Shown here piece by piece: positions 8,201 through 15,386 of a stretch of 49,503 nucleotides of DNA. The notes under the pieces are model-generated. The model searched no databases. It saw only the letters and a list, made by a program, of their open reading frames with translations, and was not told the origin of the DNA. The position numbers were made by a program, and so were the translations under genes. This DNA is from a bacterium. GTDB lineage: Bacteria; Elusimicrobiota; Elusimicrobia; UBA1565; UBA9628. The DNA lies in NCBI GenBank assembly GCA_021806745.1, contig JAJZQS010000004.1:1-49503 (forward strand). Direction: 5' to 3'. The stretch's first letter is position 1. Every line of letters starts with the position of its first letter.

Positions 8201-8802
8201 ACGTGCTGGCCTCCGGACGCAACGTCAAGGTGCTGGTGCTCGACACCGAGGTCTACTCGAACACCGGAGGCCAGAAGTCCAAGGCCACGCCGCGCGGCGC
8301 CGTCGCCAAGTTCAGCAACGCGGGCAACCCGTCGGCCAAGAAGGACTTGGGGCTCATGGCGATGTCCTACGGCGGCGTCTACGTCGCCTCCGTCGCCATG
8401 GGCGCGCGCGACGAGCACACGCTGCGCGCGTTCCTGGAAGCCGAGTCCTACGACGGCCCGGCGCTGATCATCGCCTACAGCCACTGCATCGCGCATGGAA
8501 TCGACATGGGCCTGGGGCTGCGCGCGCAGAAATCCGCGGTCGACACCGGGCGCTGGCTGCTCTACCGCTACGATCCGCGCCGCGCCGCGGCCGGCGAGCC
8601 CGCGCTGGCGCTCGACTCCAAGGCGCCGCAAAGCGCCGCGTTCGCCGCGCGCCTGGCCGACGAGGGGCGCTTCCAGATGCTCGCGCGCGCCCACCCCGCG
8701 CGCGCCAAGGAGCTCTTCGCGCGCGCGGCCGAGGACGCGCGCGCGCGCCGCGCGCTGTTCGAGTATTTGTCGGCGCGTCCGTCGGGGCCCAAGGAGGGCT
8801 AG
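5233..8802 (+). CDS. nifJ: Pyruvate:ferredoxin (flavodoxin) oxidoreductase
   Basis: A single-chain enzyme of 1189 residues, the usual length for this family. It oxidises pyruvate with CoA to acetyl-CoA and CO2 and reduces ferredoxin or flavodoxin in the cytoplasm. The domain order is N-terminal pyruvate-binding part (VSIFPITPSSAMGEWADQW), the GxGSDGTVGANKNSI region of the gamma-like domain (residues ~430-445), two [4Fe-4S] clusters (CIQCGKCALVCPH near 696-708; CTGCGLCVDACPA near 753-765) and a C-terminal TPP domain with GACAGCGETPY, WIVGGDGWAYDIGYGGLDH and TEVYSNTGGQ. A TACTAA box (5220-5225) lies 7 nt upstream of the ATG. The gene is followed 1 nt later by a dihydroorotate dehydrogenase-like partner. 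Confidence 0.97.
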   Translation: MPANKSILDGNAAVADVAYRLSEVVSIFPITPSSAMGEWADQWSGEGRANLWGDVPLVCEMQSEGGAAGAAHGALQAGALATTFTASQGLLLMIPNMYKIAGELTSAVFHVAARSVAAHALSIFGDHGDVMAARQTGWAMLCSHDVQEAADMAAIAHAATLEARVPFVHFFDGFRTSHEIADISLPDDAVLRALLGPDAGRAHRERALTPDRPVLRGTAQNPDVFFQSREAANPYYDAAPDVVRRAMARYAKLTGRDYGLYDYHGAPDAERVVVVMGSAAQTVAATVDALNARGEKVGVVKVRLYRPFDAAAFAKAFPAATKAVAVLDRTKEPGSVGEPLFLDALGALERALSAGTAPFASLPRLIGGRYGLSSKEFTPAMAKAVFDELAAPKPRARFSVGIRDDVTGLSLDHDPSFSAENGDAFRAVFFGLGSDGTVGANKNSIHIIGEGADQHVQAYFVYDSKKSGAMTVSHLRFGPKPIRAPYLIERADFLACHQDSFLGRFKMLELLAPGGVFLLNTSVPAESVWASLPRADQELIRAKKLRVFVIDAYALAREQKLGGRINTVMQTCFFAISGVIARDKALAAVRDSIRRSYGKKSEEIVLRNLAAVDATLSRLREIKIAGEINGAAAAPSGFDAHAPEFVSRVLGRIYAGDGDALPVSALPADGTFPTGTARYEKRALAQDVPVWDPACCIQCGKCALVCPHAAIRQKAVPEELLAGAPADLPSAPAKDLEWKGHRYLLQVSPDDCTGCGLCVDACPARNKSETGLKAINMTPIAAVRERERRRWARFVELPETDRARIKPSAIRSQQFQQPLFEFSGACAGCGETPYLKLLSQLFGDRLLVANATGCSSIYGGNLPTTPWAKNPEGRGPAWSNSLFEDNAEFGLGLRLALDHAELSARGLLEALADRLDADLAREILGARQDDEAGVREQRARLERLKPALAALDDPRARRLESNLSALSRKSVWIVGGDGWAYDIGYGGLDHVLASGRNVKVLVLDTEVYSNTGGQKSKATPRGAVAKFSNAGNPSAKKDLGLMAMSYGGVYVASVAMGARDEHTLRAFLEAESYDGPALIIAYSHCIAHGIDMGLGLRAQKSAVDTGRWLLYRYDPRRAAAGEPALALDSKAPQSAAFAARLADEGRFQMLARAHPARAKELFARAAEDARARRALFEYLSARPSGPKEG

Positions 8803-8803
8803 C

Positions 8804-9799
8804 GTGGACCTGAAATCACGATATTTGGGTCTTGAGCTGCGCACGCCGCTGGTCGCTTCGGCCAGTCCTCTGTCGGAGACCATCGACGGCGTCAAGCGTC
8901 TGGAGGACGCCGGCGCGTCGGCGATCGTGCTGAGCTCGCTTTTCGAGGAGCGCCTGCGCCGCGACCGCGAGACGATCCTGGAGCGCCTAAGCTCGCACAC
9001 CGACAGCTTCGCCGAGGCGCAAAGCTTCCTTCCCGCGCTGCCGGACTTTCATTGGGGTCCCGAGGCCTACCTCGAGCACATCCGCCGCGCCAAGCAGGCC
9101 GCGCGCGTGCCGATCATCGCCAGTCTCAACGGCGCGACGCTCGGCGGCTGGACCGCCTACGCGCGCGACATCCAATCCGCGGGAGCCGACGCGCTGGAAC
9201 TCAACATATACGCGATCGAGACCGATCCGGAAGTCTCCGGCGACGACGTCGAGCGCGCGCACGAGGACATTCTGCGCGCCGTGAAGACGGCGACGACCCT
9301 GCCGGTGGCCGTGAAGCTCTCGCCGTATGTCACGAGCCTCCCCCACCTCGCCCGGCGGCTGGTGCGCGCCGGCGCGCAGGGGCTGGTCTTGTTCAACCGC
9401 TTCTATCAGCCCGACTTCGACCTGGAGCGCATGGAGCCGCGCCCGCATCTTCTCTTGAGCACGCCGCAGGACCTTCGCCTGCCGCTGCACTGGACCGCGG
9501 TCCTGCGCGGGCGCGTCGACGCGTCGCTGGCCGCCGGCGGCGGCGTGCACTCGGGCGCGGACGCGCTCAAGCTCCTGCTCGCCGGCGCCGACGCGACGAT
9601 GCTGGCCTCGGCATTGCTGAAATACGGCGTCGAGCACTTGCGCGTCGTCGAGCGCGAGATGGTCCGCTGGCTCGAGGAAAAGGAATACGCGTCGGTCGAT
9701 CAACTGCGCGGCTCGATGAGCCAGTGGAAGTGCGCGGACCCCTCCGCGTTCGAGCGCGCGCAGTACATCCGCACGCTCGAGTCCTACGCCGCGCGCTGA
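8804..9799 (+). CDS. Dihydroorotate dehydrogenase-like flavoprotein
   Basis: A protein of 331 residues starting with GTG one base after the nifJ stop; a longer frame to 8495 is antisense-type noise inside nifJ. The TIM-barrel FMN family is recognised from DLKSRYLGLELRTPLVASASPLS, PIIASLNGATLGGW, LELNIYAIE, LPVAVKLSPY and the C-terminal phosphate-binding GGGVHSGADALKLLLAGADATMLASALL. Proteins of this subgroup commonly sit next to nifJ and are not proven pyrimidine enzymes. The context suggests a redox partner of pyruvate oxidation rather than orotate synthesis, but that is inference. Confidence 0.85.
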   Translation: MDLKSRYLGLELRTPLVASASPLSETIDGVKRLEDAGASAIVLSSLFEERLRRDRETILERLSSHTDSFAEAQSFLPALPDFHWGPEAYLEHIRRAKQAARVPIIASLNGATLGGWTAYARDIQSAGADALELNIYAIETDPEVSGDDVERAHEDILRAVKTATTLPVAVKLSPYVTSLPHLARRLVRAGAQGLVLFNRFYQPDFDLERMEPRPHLLLSTPQDLRLPLHWTAVLRGRVDASLAAGGGVHSGADALKLLLAGADATMLASALLKYGVEHLRVVEREMVRWLEEKEYASVDQLRGSMSQWKCADPSAFERAQYIRTLESYAAR

Positions 9800-9806
9800 G
9801 CGTCTC

Positions 9807-11300
9807 TCAGGCGCCGTGCTTGGCGCGCAGGTATTCCAGGTAGGGCCGGGACGAGATCGGACCGCCGCAGGCGCGCGCGACGACCTGCTCGGCGGCCAGG
9901 CGTCGGCCGTGGCGGTGGACTTTGTCCCGCAGCCAGCCGCGCAGCGGCGACGCGTCGCCGCGCGAGAGGCGCTCCGGGATTTCGGGGCGGTCTTTGAGCG
10001 CGGCCGCGTAGAGCTGGATCGAGATCATGTTGCCGATCAGATAGGTCGGGAAATATCCGAACAGTCCCGCCGACCAGTGAACATCCTGCAAGACGCCGCG
10101 CGCGTCGTCGGGCGGAGTCAGCCCCAGACGCTCGCGCATTCCCGCGTTCCATGCCTCGGGCAAATCCGCCGGGCGCAGGTCACCCGACAACAGCCGCCGC
10201 TCCAGGCCGTAGCGCAGCAGAACATGCTGTCCGTAGGTGAGCTCGTCGGCCTCCACGCGGATCAGCGACGGCCGCGCGCTGTTGACCGCGGCCAGCACGT
10301 CGTCAAGGCTCGCGCCCGCGGCACTCGGGAAGGCCTCGCGCAGGCGCGGCAAAAACGCGGTCCAGAACTCGCGGCCGCGGCCGATCGCGTTTTCCCACAG
10401 CCGGGACTGCGATTCGTGCAGCGACATCGTGCCGCCCGCGCACAGCGGCCCGTCGGCCAGCGCCGGATCGATGCCCTGCTCGTAGAGCCCGTGCCCGGCC
10501 TCGTGCAAGACGGTGAAGATGTTCGAGAAAGGATCGCGTTCGTCGTAGCGCGTGGTGATGCGCACATCGCCAAGCGCCGGCGCGGAAGTGAACGGGTGCG
10601 CGGACTCGTCGAGCAGCCCGCGCGAGAAGTCGAAGCCGATCAGGCGCGCGGCCGCCTCGCCAAGCCCGCGCTGGCGCTCGATCGCGAAAAACCCGGTCAA
10701 CGCCGGGTGCCGCTCCCGACGCGGCCGCGCGATCGCGCGGGCGGTGATTTCGGCAAGTCCAGGCTCGAGCTCAGCAAACAGCCGGTCGGCGTCGGCCGCA
10801 CGCATGCCGGGCTCGAACTCGGCGAGCCAGCCGTCGTAGGGGTCGCCGCCGTCGTCCAGGGCGCGGGCGGCCTCGCGCTTGAGCTCGAGCACGCACGAAA
10901 GCTCCGGCAAAAACATCGCGAAGTCCGAGCGCCGGCGAGCTTCCACCCAGACATCCTGCGCGCGCGCGGTCGCCCGCGAGGTCTCCTCGACGAGCGCCGC
11001 GGGCAGGCGCGCGCGGCGCGCGGTCTCGCGCTCGGCCCAGCGCCAGAGCGCGGCGGGCTCGGACTCGTCGCCCGGATCGGACAGGGCGGGCCCGAGCTCG
11101 TCGACGAGCCCCCTCGTCTCGGGCGCGCACAGGATTTCGTGGGCGGCGCGCGCCACCGCGCCGCACTGAAGCGCGCGCGAGGCGGCGCCGGGGCGAGGCA
11201 TGCGCGTCTCCATGTCCCAGTGCAGGACCTCGGCCGCCTTGGAAAGGGCGTGGAAACGCTCCAGGCGCTCGCGCAGGGCCGCGAGCGCGGCGGCGTTCAT
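9807..11300 (-). CDS. Carboxypeptidase Taq (M32 family metallocarboxypeptidase)
   Basis: A protein of 497 residues, the typical M32 length. The zinc motif HEAGH is at residues 266-270 (VLHEAGHGLYEQGI). Other family signatures are AEVLHWDMETRMP near the N-terminus, DVRITTRYDERDPFSNIFTVLHE, GGTMSLHESQSRLWENAIGR and the C-terminal WSAGLFGYFPTYLIGNMISIQLY. These cytoplasmic enzymes remove C-terminal amino acids with broad specificity. The ATG at 11300 overlaps the cyclophilin stop as ATGA, so the two genes form one operon. The gene ends 7 bases from the converging dihydroorotate dehydrogenase-like gene with no obvious terminator between them. Confidence 0.93.
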   Translation of the reverse strand: MNAAALAALRERLERFHALSKAAEVLHWDMETRMPRPGAASRALQCGAVARAAHEILCAPETRGLVDELGPALSDPGDESEPAALWRWAERETARRARLPAALVEETSRATARAQDVWVEARRRSDFAMFLPELSCVLELKREAARALDDGGDPYDGWLAEFEPGMRAADADRLFAELEPGLAEITARAIARPRRERHPALTGFFAIERQRGLGEAAARLIGFDFSRGLLDESAHPFTSAPALGDVRITTRYDERDPFSNIFTVLHEAGHGLYEQGIDPALADGPLCAGGTMSLHESQSRLWENAIGRGREFWTAFLPRLREAFPSAAGASLDDVLAAVNSARPSLIRVEADELTYGQHVLLRYGLERRLLSGDLRPADLPEAWNAGMRERLGLTPPDDARGVLQDVHWSAGLFGYFPTYLIGNMISIQLYAAALKDRPEIPERLSRGDASPLRGWLRDKVHRHGRRLAAEQVVARACGGPISSRPYLEYLRAKHGA

Positions 11301-11803
11301 GCGCCGCGCAAGGGCTGCGCCAGGCGCACGCGCTCCATCTTGATGGGCGAGCGCGGGCGATCGGCGCCGTCGCGGGGCGCGTCGCCGATCTTGACGACGA
11401 CCTCCAGGCCCTCGATGACCTGGCCGAAGATCGAGTGCAGGTCGTCGAGGTGCGGGGTCGGACCGTGGGTGATGAAGAACTGCGAGCCGCCGCTGTGGGG
11501 CGCCGCGGTCTTGGCCATGGAGACCACGCCGGCCTTGTCGTGGCGCAGCTTGGGATGGAACTCGTCTTTGATCGTGTAGCCGGGGCCGCCGCGGCCGGTG
11601 CCGGTGGGGTCTCCGGTCTGGATCATGAAGCCCGGGATCACGCGGTGAAAGACGATGCCGTCGTAGTAGCCCTTGGCGGCGAGCTTGAGGAAATTGTCGA
11701 CGGTGCCCGGCGCCTCGCGCGCGAACAACTCGATCACGACTGGACCCATGGTCGTCTCGATGACGACCACGGGATTGTCGGTGGGGTAGGGGCGGTCGGT
11801 CAT
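11297..11803 (-). CDS. Cyclophilin-type peptidyl-prolyl isomerase (cytoplasmic)
   Basis: A compact single-domain cyclophilin of 168 residues with no signal peptide. It shows the complete active-site pattern: VVIELFAREAPGTVDNFL, FHRVIPGFMIQTGDPTGTG, GVVSMAKT, SGGSQFFIT and LDDLHSIFGQVIEGLEVV. It should accelerate prolyl isomerisation in the cytoplasm. A TTG at 11815 would give a slightly longer protein. The ATG at 11803 is preferred because GGGAG lies 5 bases upstream, a proper ribosome site. It is the first gene of a two-gene unit with the M32 carboxypeptidase (ATGA overlap). Confidence 0.92.
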   Translation of the reverse strand: MTDRPYPTDNPVVVIETTMGPVVIELFAREAPGTVDNFLKLAAKGYYDGIVFHRVIPGFMIQTGDPTGTGRGGPGYTIKDEFHPKLRHDKAGVVSMAKTAAPHSGGSQFFITHGPTPHLDDLHSIFGQVIEGLEVVVKIGDAPRDGADRPRSPIKMERVRLAQPLRGA

Positions 11804-11862
11804 GGTGTCTCCCAATCGGCGGCGTGAACTTGGGCCATTTTAGGTTATTCTCGACCGCAAAT

Positions 11863-12138
11863 CTAAAGGCGGGCGAGAAACCGCTTGATCTCGTCGTGAG
11901 TACCGACCAGAAGAAACTCGATCTCGTCCCCGGCGCGCGCGAACAAGACCCGGTCCAGAAGGCCGGCGCGTATCTCCCAAAGGCGCGGCCGCAGTTCCTT
12001 AAGCCCGAGACCTTGGGACAGCGTCCCGCGCGCCAGCGCCGCATCGAAAGCGAGGATCGCCTCGTCTACTCGGGACCGGCGGTCCGGCGGCAATTTCCGA
12101 TACAGCCGCGCGAACGCGGCCGAACGCGAATACCTCAC
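11863..12138 (-). CDS. RelE/ParE-family toxin
   Basis: A protein of 91 residues with the RelE/ParE layout: basic N-terminal helices (YSRSAAFARLYRKLPPDRRSRVDEAI), a central LKELRPRLWEIRAGLLDRVLFA beta region and a C-terminal EIEFLLVGTHDEIKRFL. Such toxins cleave mRNA on the ribosome or poison gyrase. Which of these applies cannot be told, because the catalytic residues differ between subfamilies. The gene overlaps the antitoxin gene by 4 bases (ATGA), the usual arrangement of antitoxin first and toxin second. Confidence 0.82.
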   Translation of the reverse strand: MRYSRSAAFARLYRKLPPDRRSRVDEAILAFDAALARGTLSQGLGLKELRPRLWEIRAGLLDRVLFARAGDEIEFLLVGTHDEIKRFLARL

Positions 12139-12422
12139 GGCCGCGTCTTCAGGTCTCTCAGCAGCCCTTCCGCCGTCTTGAAGCCGCGCCGATTTTTCGC
12201 GCCGCGAAGCTTCTCGATCTTGCGCAGCTCCTCTTTGGTGAACTCCGGATCCACGAGAACGGACTCGACGCGCGCCAGGCGCACGACGCCGGCCTGCTCG
12301 TCGACGAGAAACCCGACCGACTCGCCCTTCAGGCCAACGCCGAGGGCGGCGCGGACCTCCTTGGGCAAAGTCAGCTGCCCCTTGGAACTGAGCGACGCCG
12401 TCAACAGTTTCGTCATCGTCAT
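12135..12422 (-). CDS. AbrB/MazE-type antitoxin
   Basis: A protein of about 95 residues. The N-terminal swapped-hairpin AbrB fold is visible in ASLSSKGQLTLPKEVRAALGV. The C-terminal tail (FTKEELRKIEKLRGAKNRRGFKTAEGLL) is charged and probably wraps the toxin. It should neutralise the downstream RelE-like protein and repress its own promoter. The start is ambiguous. TTG at 12434, ATG at 12422 and ATG at 12416 are all in frame. GGGA lies 6 bases upstream of the ATG at 12416, which would fit best with initiation there. A strong promoter and two inverted repeats lie just upstream. Confidence 0.82.
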   Translation of the reverse strand: MTMTKLLTASLSSKGQLTLPKEVRAALGVGLKGESVGFLVDEQAGVVRLARVESVLVDPEFTKEELRKIEKLRGAKNRRGFKTAEGLLRDLKTRP

Positions 12423-12426
12423 TCCC

Positions 12427-12441
12427 GGATTCAAGGAATCC
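12427..12441. promoter_or_regulatory. Inverted repeat, candidate antitoxin operator
   Basis: A perfect inverted repeat GGATTC-AAG-GAATCC lies between the predicted transcript start and the antitoxin start codon. A second, shorter repeat (CTTCC 12445-12449 with GGAAG 12459-12463) spans the -10 box. Both are well placed for autorepression by the AbrB-type antitoxin. Confidence 0.55.
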
Positions 12442-12449
12442 TTACTTCC

Positions 12450-12478
12450 AGGATAACAGGAAGCGCCTGAATTGTCAA
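12450..12478 (-). promoter_or_regulatory. Sigma70-type promoter of the toxin-antitoxin operon
   Basis: On the minus strand TTGACA (12478-12473), a 17-nt spacer and TGT TATCCT (hexamer 12455-12450) form a near-consensus promoter with an extended -10. The predicted leader is about 20-30 nt, so this mRNA is not leaderless. Confidence 0.88.
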
Positions 12479-12512
12479 GCTGGGGGCAAACTCGCCCGAA
12501 CGGCGCCGACCT

Positions 12513-13121
12513 TCAGCCTTTTTTAAAGCAGCGCCGGCAGCGCGCCTCGTATTTGTCGGCGGCGCCCACGTCGATGACTTTCTTTCCCGGCGACAGGCGC
12601 CGGGAGCGGTTGGCGGGGTTGCCGCAAATCGAGCAGATGGCCAGGTTCTTGGTCACGAACTCGGCCACTCCCATCAGCCGGCAGGTCACAGGGAAGGGCT
12701 CGCCGCGGAAGTCCTGGTCGAGGCCGGCCACGATCACGCGCCGGCCCTCGTCGGCCAGGCGTTCGCAGACCGAGACGATCTCGTCGTCGAAGAACTGGAC
12801 CTCGTCGACGCCGATCACCTGCGCGTCCGGCTCCACGCGCGAAAGGATGTCGCGCGCGCGCGCGACGGCGATCGACGGAGTCTTGGAGAGGTCGTGGCTG
12901 ACGATGTGGTCCTTGGCGTAGCGCACGTCGAGCGCGGAGTTGAAGACCTGGACTTTCTGGCGGGCGATCGCGGCCAGGCGCAGGCGGCGGATGAGCTCCT
13001 GGGTCTTGCCCGAAAACATCGAGCCGACGACGGCCTCGATCCAGCCGCCGCCGTGATGGCCCCAGGACACGGGCGCGGCCGGGCGGTGGCCGTTGCGCAC
13101 GACCTTGGCGCGGGGTCTCAT
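12513..13121 (-). CDS. tdk: Thymidine kinase (type II, zinc-ribbon)
   Basis: A protein of 202 residues that phosphorylates thymidine to dTMP for nucleotide salvage. The P-loop GSMFSGKT is at residues 33-40. It is followed by the lasso/DE region VIGVDEVQFFDDEIV, the GLDQDFRGEPF motif and four zinc-ribbon cysteines (CSICG … CRRC), all typical of type II thymidine kinases. About 26 residues precede the usual N-terminus. The ATG at 13121 is chosen because it overlaps the rmlB stop as ATGA; a longer frame to 13208 lies inside rmlB. The gene is third in an operon with two sugar-nucleotide enzymes. Confidence 0.93.
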   Translation of the reverse strand: MRPRAKVVRNGHRPAAPVSWGHHGGGWIEAVVGSMFSGKTQELIRRLRLAAIARQKVQVFNSALDVRYAKDHIVSHDLSKTPSIAVARARDILSRVEPDAQVIGVDEVQFFDDEIVSVCERLADEGRRVIVAGLDQDFRGEPFPVTCRLMGVAEFVTKNLAICSICGNPANRSRRLSPGKKVIDVGAADKYEARCRRCFKKG

Positions 13122-14116
13122 CGGCGGCGGTATTGCGCGCAGTAGTAGGACTTGTAGCCGCCCTCGACTTTCAGCGGACGCCACCAGCGCTCGTTGGCGC
13201 GATACCAATCGACGGTCTCGCGCAGGCCGCGCTCGAAGTCGTAGGCGTGCTTGAATCCCAGGCGCTTGAGCTTGCCGCAGTCGAGCGCGTAGCGGCGGTC
13301 GTGGCCCTTGCGGTCCTCCACCCTCTTCACGAGGCTCGCGGGCTTGCCCATCAGGCGCAACACGCGCGCGATGAGCTCGCGGTTCTCGCAGGTGAACGAG
13401 CCCCCGATGTTGTAGACCTCGCCGAGTTCGCCGCGGTCGAGCACGGTGAGGATCGCGCGGGCGTGGTCGACGGCGTGAAGCCAGTCGCGGACCTGGCGGC
13501 CGTCGCCGTACATCGGGAAGGGCTTGTCCTCCATGAAGTTGGTGATCATCAGAGGCAGGGCCTTCTCGGGATATTGATAGGGGCCGTAGTTGTTGGAGGC
13601 TCGGGTCGTGATCACCGGCGCTCGATGAGTGACGAAATAGGAACGCACGAGCAGGTCCGAGGCGGCCTTGGAGGCGGCGTAGGGGCTGTTGGGCTCAAGG
13701 AGATCGCCCTCCTTGGAGTAGCCTTTCGCGACGGAGCCGTAGACCTCGTCGGTGGACACATGGAGAAATCGGCGCACCTTCAGGCGCAGGGCCGCGTCGA
13801 GCAGAACCTGGGTGCCGATGACGTTGGTCTTCAAGAACGCCGAGGCGTCCAAAATGGAGCGGTCCACGTGGGTCTCGGCGGCGAAATGAACCACCAATTC
13901 GCAGCCGCGCATCGCCCGCTCGACGGCTTTGGCGTCGCAAATGTCGGCCTTGATCCAGCGATGGCGCGAGCGAGGCAGATCGGCGACGTTGGCGGGATTG
14001 CCGGCGTAGGTGCGCTTGTCGACATTGACGACGCTCCAGGAGGACTTGGCGGCAAGCGCATGGCGGATGAAGTTGGAGCCGATAAAGCCCAAGCCGCCGG
14101 TGACGAGAACTCTCAC
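13118..14116 (-). CDS. rfbB: dTDP-glucose 4,6-dehydratase
   Basis: A protein of 332 residues of the extended short-chain dehydrogenase family. It shows RVLVTGGLGFIGSNFIRHAL (NAD-binding GxxGxxG), VVHFAAETHVDRSI, the catalytic STDEVYG with the YAASK motif (SPYAASKAASDLLV), and ASNNYGPYQYPEKALPLMI. HVDRSI and STDEVYG are specific for the dTDP-glucose dehydratase group, which makes dTDP-4-keto-6-deoxyglucose for surface polysaccharides. No rmlA, rmlC or rmlD is in the window. The GTG start overlaps the epimerase stop as GTGA; the frame is open further upstream but the Rossmann fold begins here. Confidence 0.9.
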   Translation of the reverse strand: MRVLVTGGLGFIGSNFIRHALAAKSSWSVVNVDKRTYAGNPANVADLPRSRHRWIKADICDAKAVERAMRGCELVVHFAAETHVDRSILDASAFLKTNVIGTQVLLDAALRLKVRRFLHVSTDEVYGSVAKGYSKEGDLLEPNSPYAASKAASDLLVRSYFVTHRAPVITTRASNNYGPYQYPEKALPLMITNFMEDKPFPMYGDGRQVRDWLHAVDHARAILTVLDRGELGEVYNIGGSFTCENRELIARVLRLMGKPASLVKRVEDRKGHDRRYALDCGKLKRLGFKHAYDFERGLRETVDWYRANERWWRPLKVEGGYKSYYCAQYRRR

Positions 14117-15063
14117 TGGCGCCCCGCGACGAACCACGCCCAGGTCTCGCGCATGCCGGTCTCGAAGTCCTTGACGGGCTTGTAGCCCAGGCGCGCGCGG
14201 ATCTTGCGGTTGTCGGCCCAGGTCTTGCGCACGTCGCCGGCGCGGCGCGGGTGGTGGCGGCGCGGCAGGCGGCGGCCGACGACGCCCTCCAGCACGCGGA
14301 TCATGTCAAGCAGGGAGCGGGTCTCGTCGTTGGCCACGTTGAAGGCCTCGCCGCTGGCTTTGGCGGCCGGGGCGGTCGCGGCGAGCAGGTTGGCCTGGAC
14401 GACGTTGTCGACATGGGTGAAATCGCGCGACTGCTTGCCGTCCCAGTGGACGTCGAGCGCCGCGCCGGCCAGGGCCTGCTCCATGAACTTGGGCACGACG
14501 GCCGAATACAGGGATTCCGGGTCCTGGCGCGGGCCAAACACGTTGAAGTAGCGCAAGGCCACGGCCTCCAGGCCGAAGGACTTGGCGTAGACGAGCGCGT
14601 AGTGCTCGCCGGCCAGTTTGCTGACGGCGTAGGGCGACAGCGGCTGGGGGCGCAGTTCCTCGTGCTGCGGGAAGACCTTTCCGCCGCCGTAGACGGAGCT
14701 CGACGAGGCGTAGACGAAGCGTCGAACTCCGGCGCGCCGCGCCGCGTCGAGCATGTTCAAGGTCCCGGTGGCGTTGGCGTGGTGCGAGGGCAGGGGCCGG
14801 TCCATGGACTTGGGCACCGAGCGGATGGCGGCCTGGTGCAGAACATATGTCGCCCCCGCGCAGGCCTTGGCACAGTCGGCGGGGCGGGTGATGTCGCCGC
14901 GCACGAACTCGAATTTCCCGCTCACGGCCGAGAGCTTCTTGAGGCTGCCGGTGGAGAGGTTGTCGAGCACGCGCACGCGCTCGCCGCGCCGCGCCAGATT
15001 CTCGACGATGTGCGAGCCGATGAAGCCCGCGCCGCCCGTGATCAGCCAAAGTGATTTCGCCAT
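14113..15063 (-). CDS. NAD-dependent sugar-nucleotide epimerase (UDP-GlcNAc/UDP-glucose 4-epimerase type)
   Basis: A protein of 316 residues. SLWLITGGAGFIGSHIVENLA is the NAD-binding motif. VLHQAAIRSVPKSMDRPL resembles the WbpP/Gne group of 4-epimerases. YASSSSVYG and SPYAVSKLAGEHY give the catalytic Ser/Tyr/Lys, and ALRYFNVFGPRQDP and SRDFTHVDNVVQA complete the family pattern. It interconverts gluco- and galacto-configured UDP-sugars for surface polysaccharide. The exact sugar is not decided. ATG at 15063 is chosen rather than 15072 because the latter is formed by the -10 box (TGC TAAGAT) plus G. First gene of an operon with rfbB and tdk. Confidence 0.87.
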   Translation of the reverse strand: MAKSLWLITGGAGFIGSHIVENLARRGERVRVLDNLSTGSLKKLSAVSGKFEFVRGDITRPADCAKACAGATYVLHQAAIRSVPKSMDRPLPSHHANATGTLNMLDAARRAGVRRFVYASSSSVYGGGKVFPQHEELRPQPLSPYAVSKLAGEHYALVYAKSFGLEAVALRYFNVFGPRQDPESLYSAVVPKFMEQALAGAALDVHWDGKQSRDFTHVDNVVQANLLAATAPAAKASGEAFNVANDETRSLLDMIRVLEGVVGRRLPRRHHPRRAGDVRKTWADNRKIRARLGYKPVKDFETGMRETWAWFVAGRQ

Positions 15064-15070
15064 GGCCGCC

Positions 15071-15079
15071 ATCTTAGCA
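15071..15079 (-). promoter_or_regulatory. Extended -10 box of the epimerase-rfbB-tdk operon
   Basis: On the minus strand TGC TAAGAT (hexamer 15076-15071) ends 7 nt before the ATG at 15063. No good -35 is seen, so the TGN extension may substitute for it. Confidence 0.55.
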
Positions 15080-15386
15080 TTTCAGTTTTCGTGGGGCGGC
15101 TTCAGGCGATCTTGTGGGAGAAAATCGGCTTTGCGGCGTCGGACGGGCGTCTGTCTGGGCTGCGATCCACCTTTGAACCTGCGGGTCACGCGGATCGTGA
15201 GAGAATGTCCACGGCGCAACATCGCTTTGAACTGCTCGTGAGGATCCTGCCGGCTTCCGGCCTTGCGCAGAGTTTCCGCAGTATTCAAATAAAGGAGCCC
15301 TCGTGCATTCGGGATATCGCGACCGAACTCGTCCTCGGGAACTCCGTTTAAACAAAAATCGGGACAGGCAACCCGCGACCGCCGAC
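15077..15386. other. Gene-poor stretch of lower GC
   Basis: About 310 bases without a convincing gene. Base composition and third-codon positions are clearly less GC-rich than in flanking genes. Short frames exist on both strands. One minus-strand frame (15082-15420) has a CPDFC motif and basic C-terminal part, but no start signal or known family. A plus-strand GTG at 15303 has AAAGGAG upstream but encodes only ~48 residues of low credibility. A weak CGGG/CCCG hairpin followed by five T on the minus strand (about 15372-15350) may end the outer-membrane protein transcript. Confidence 0.5.
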
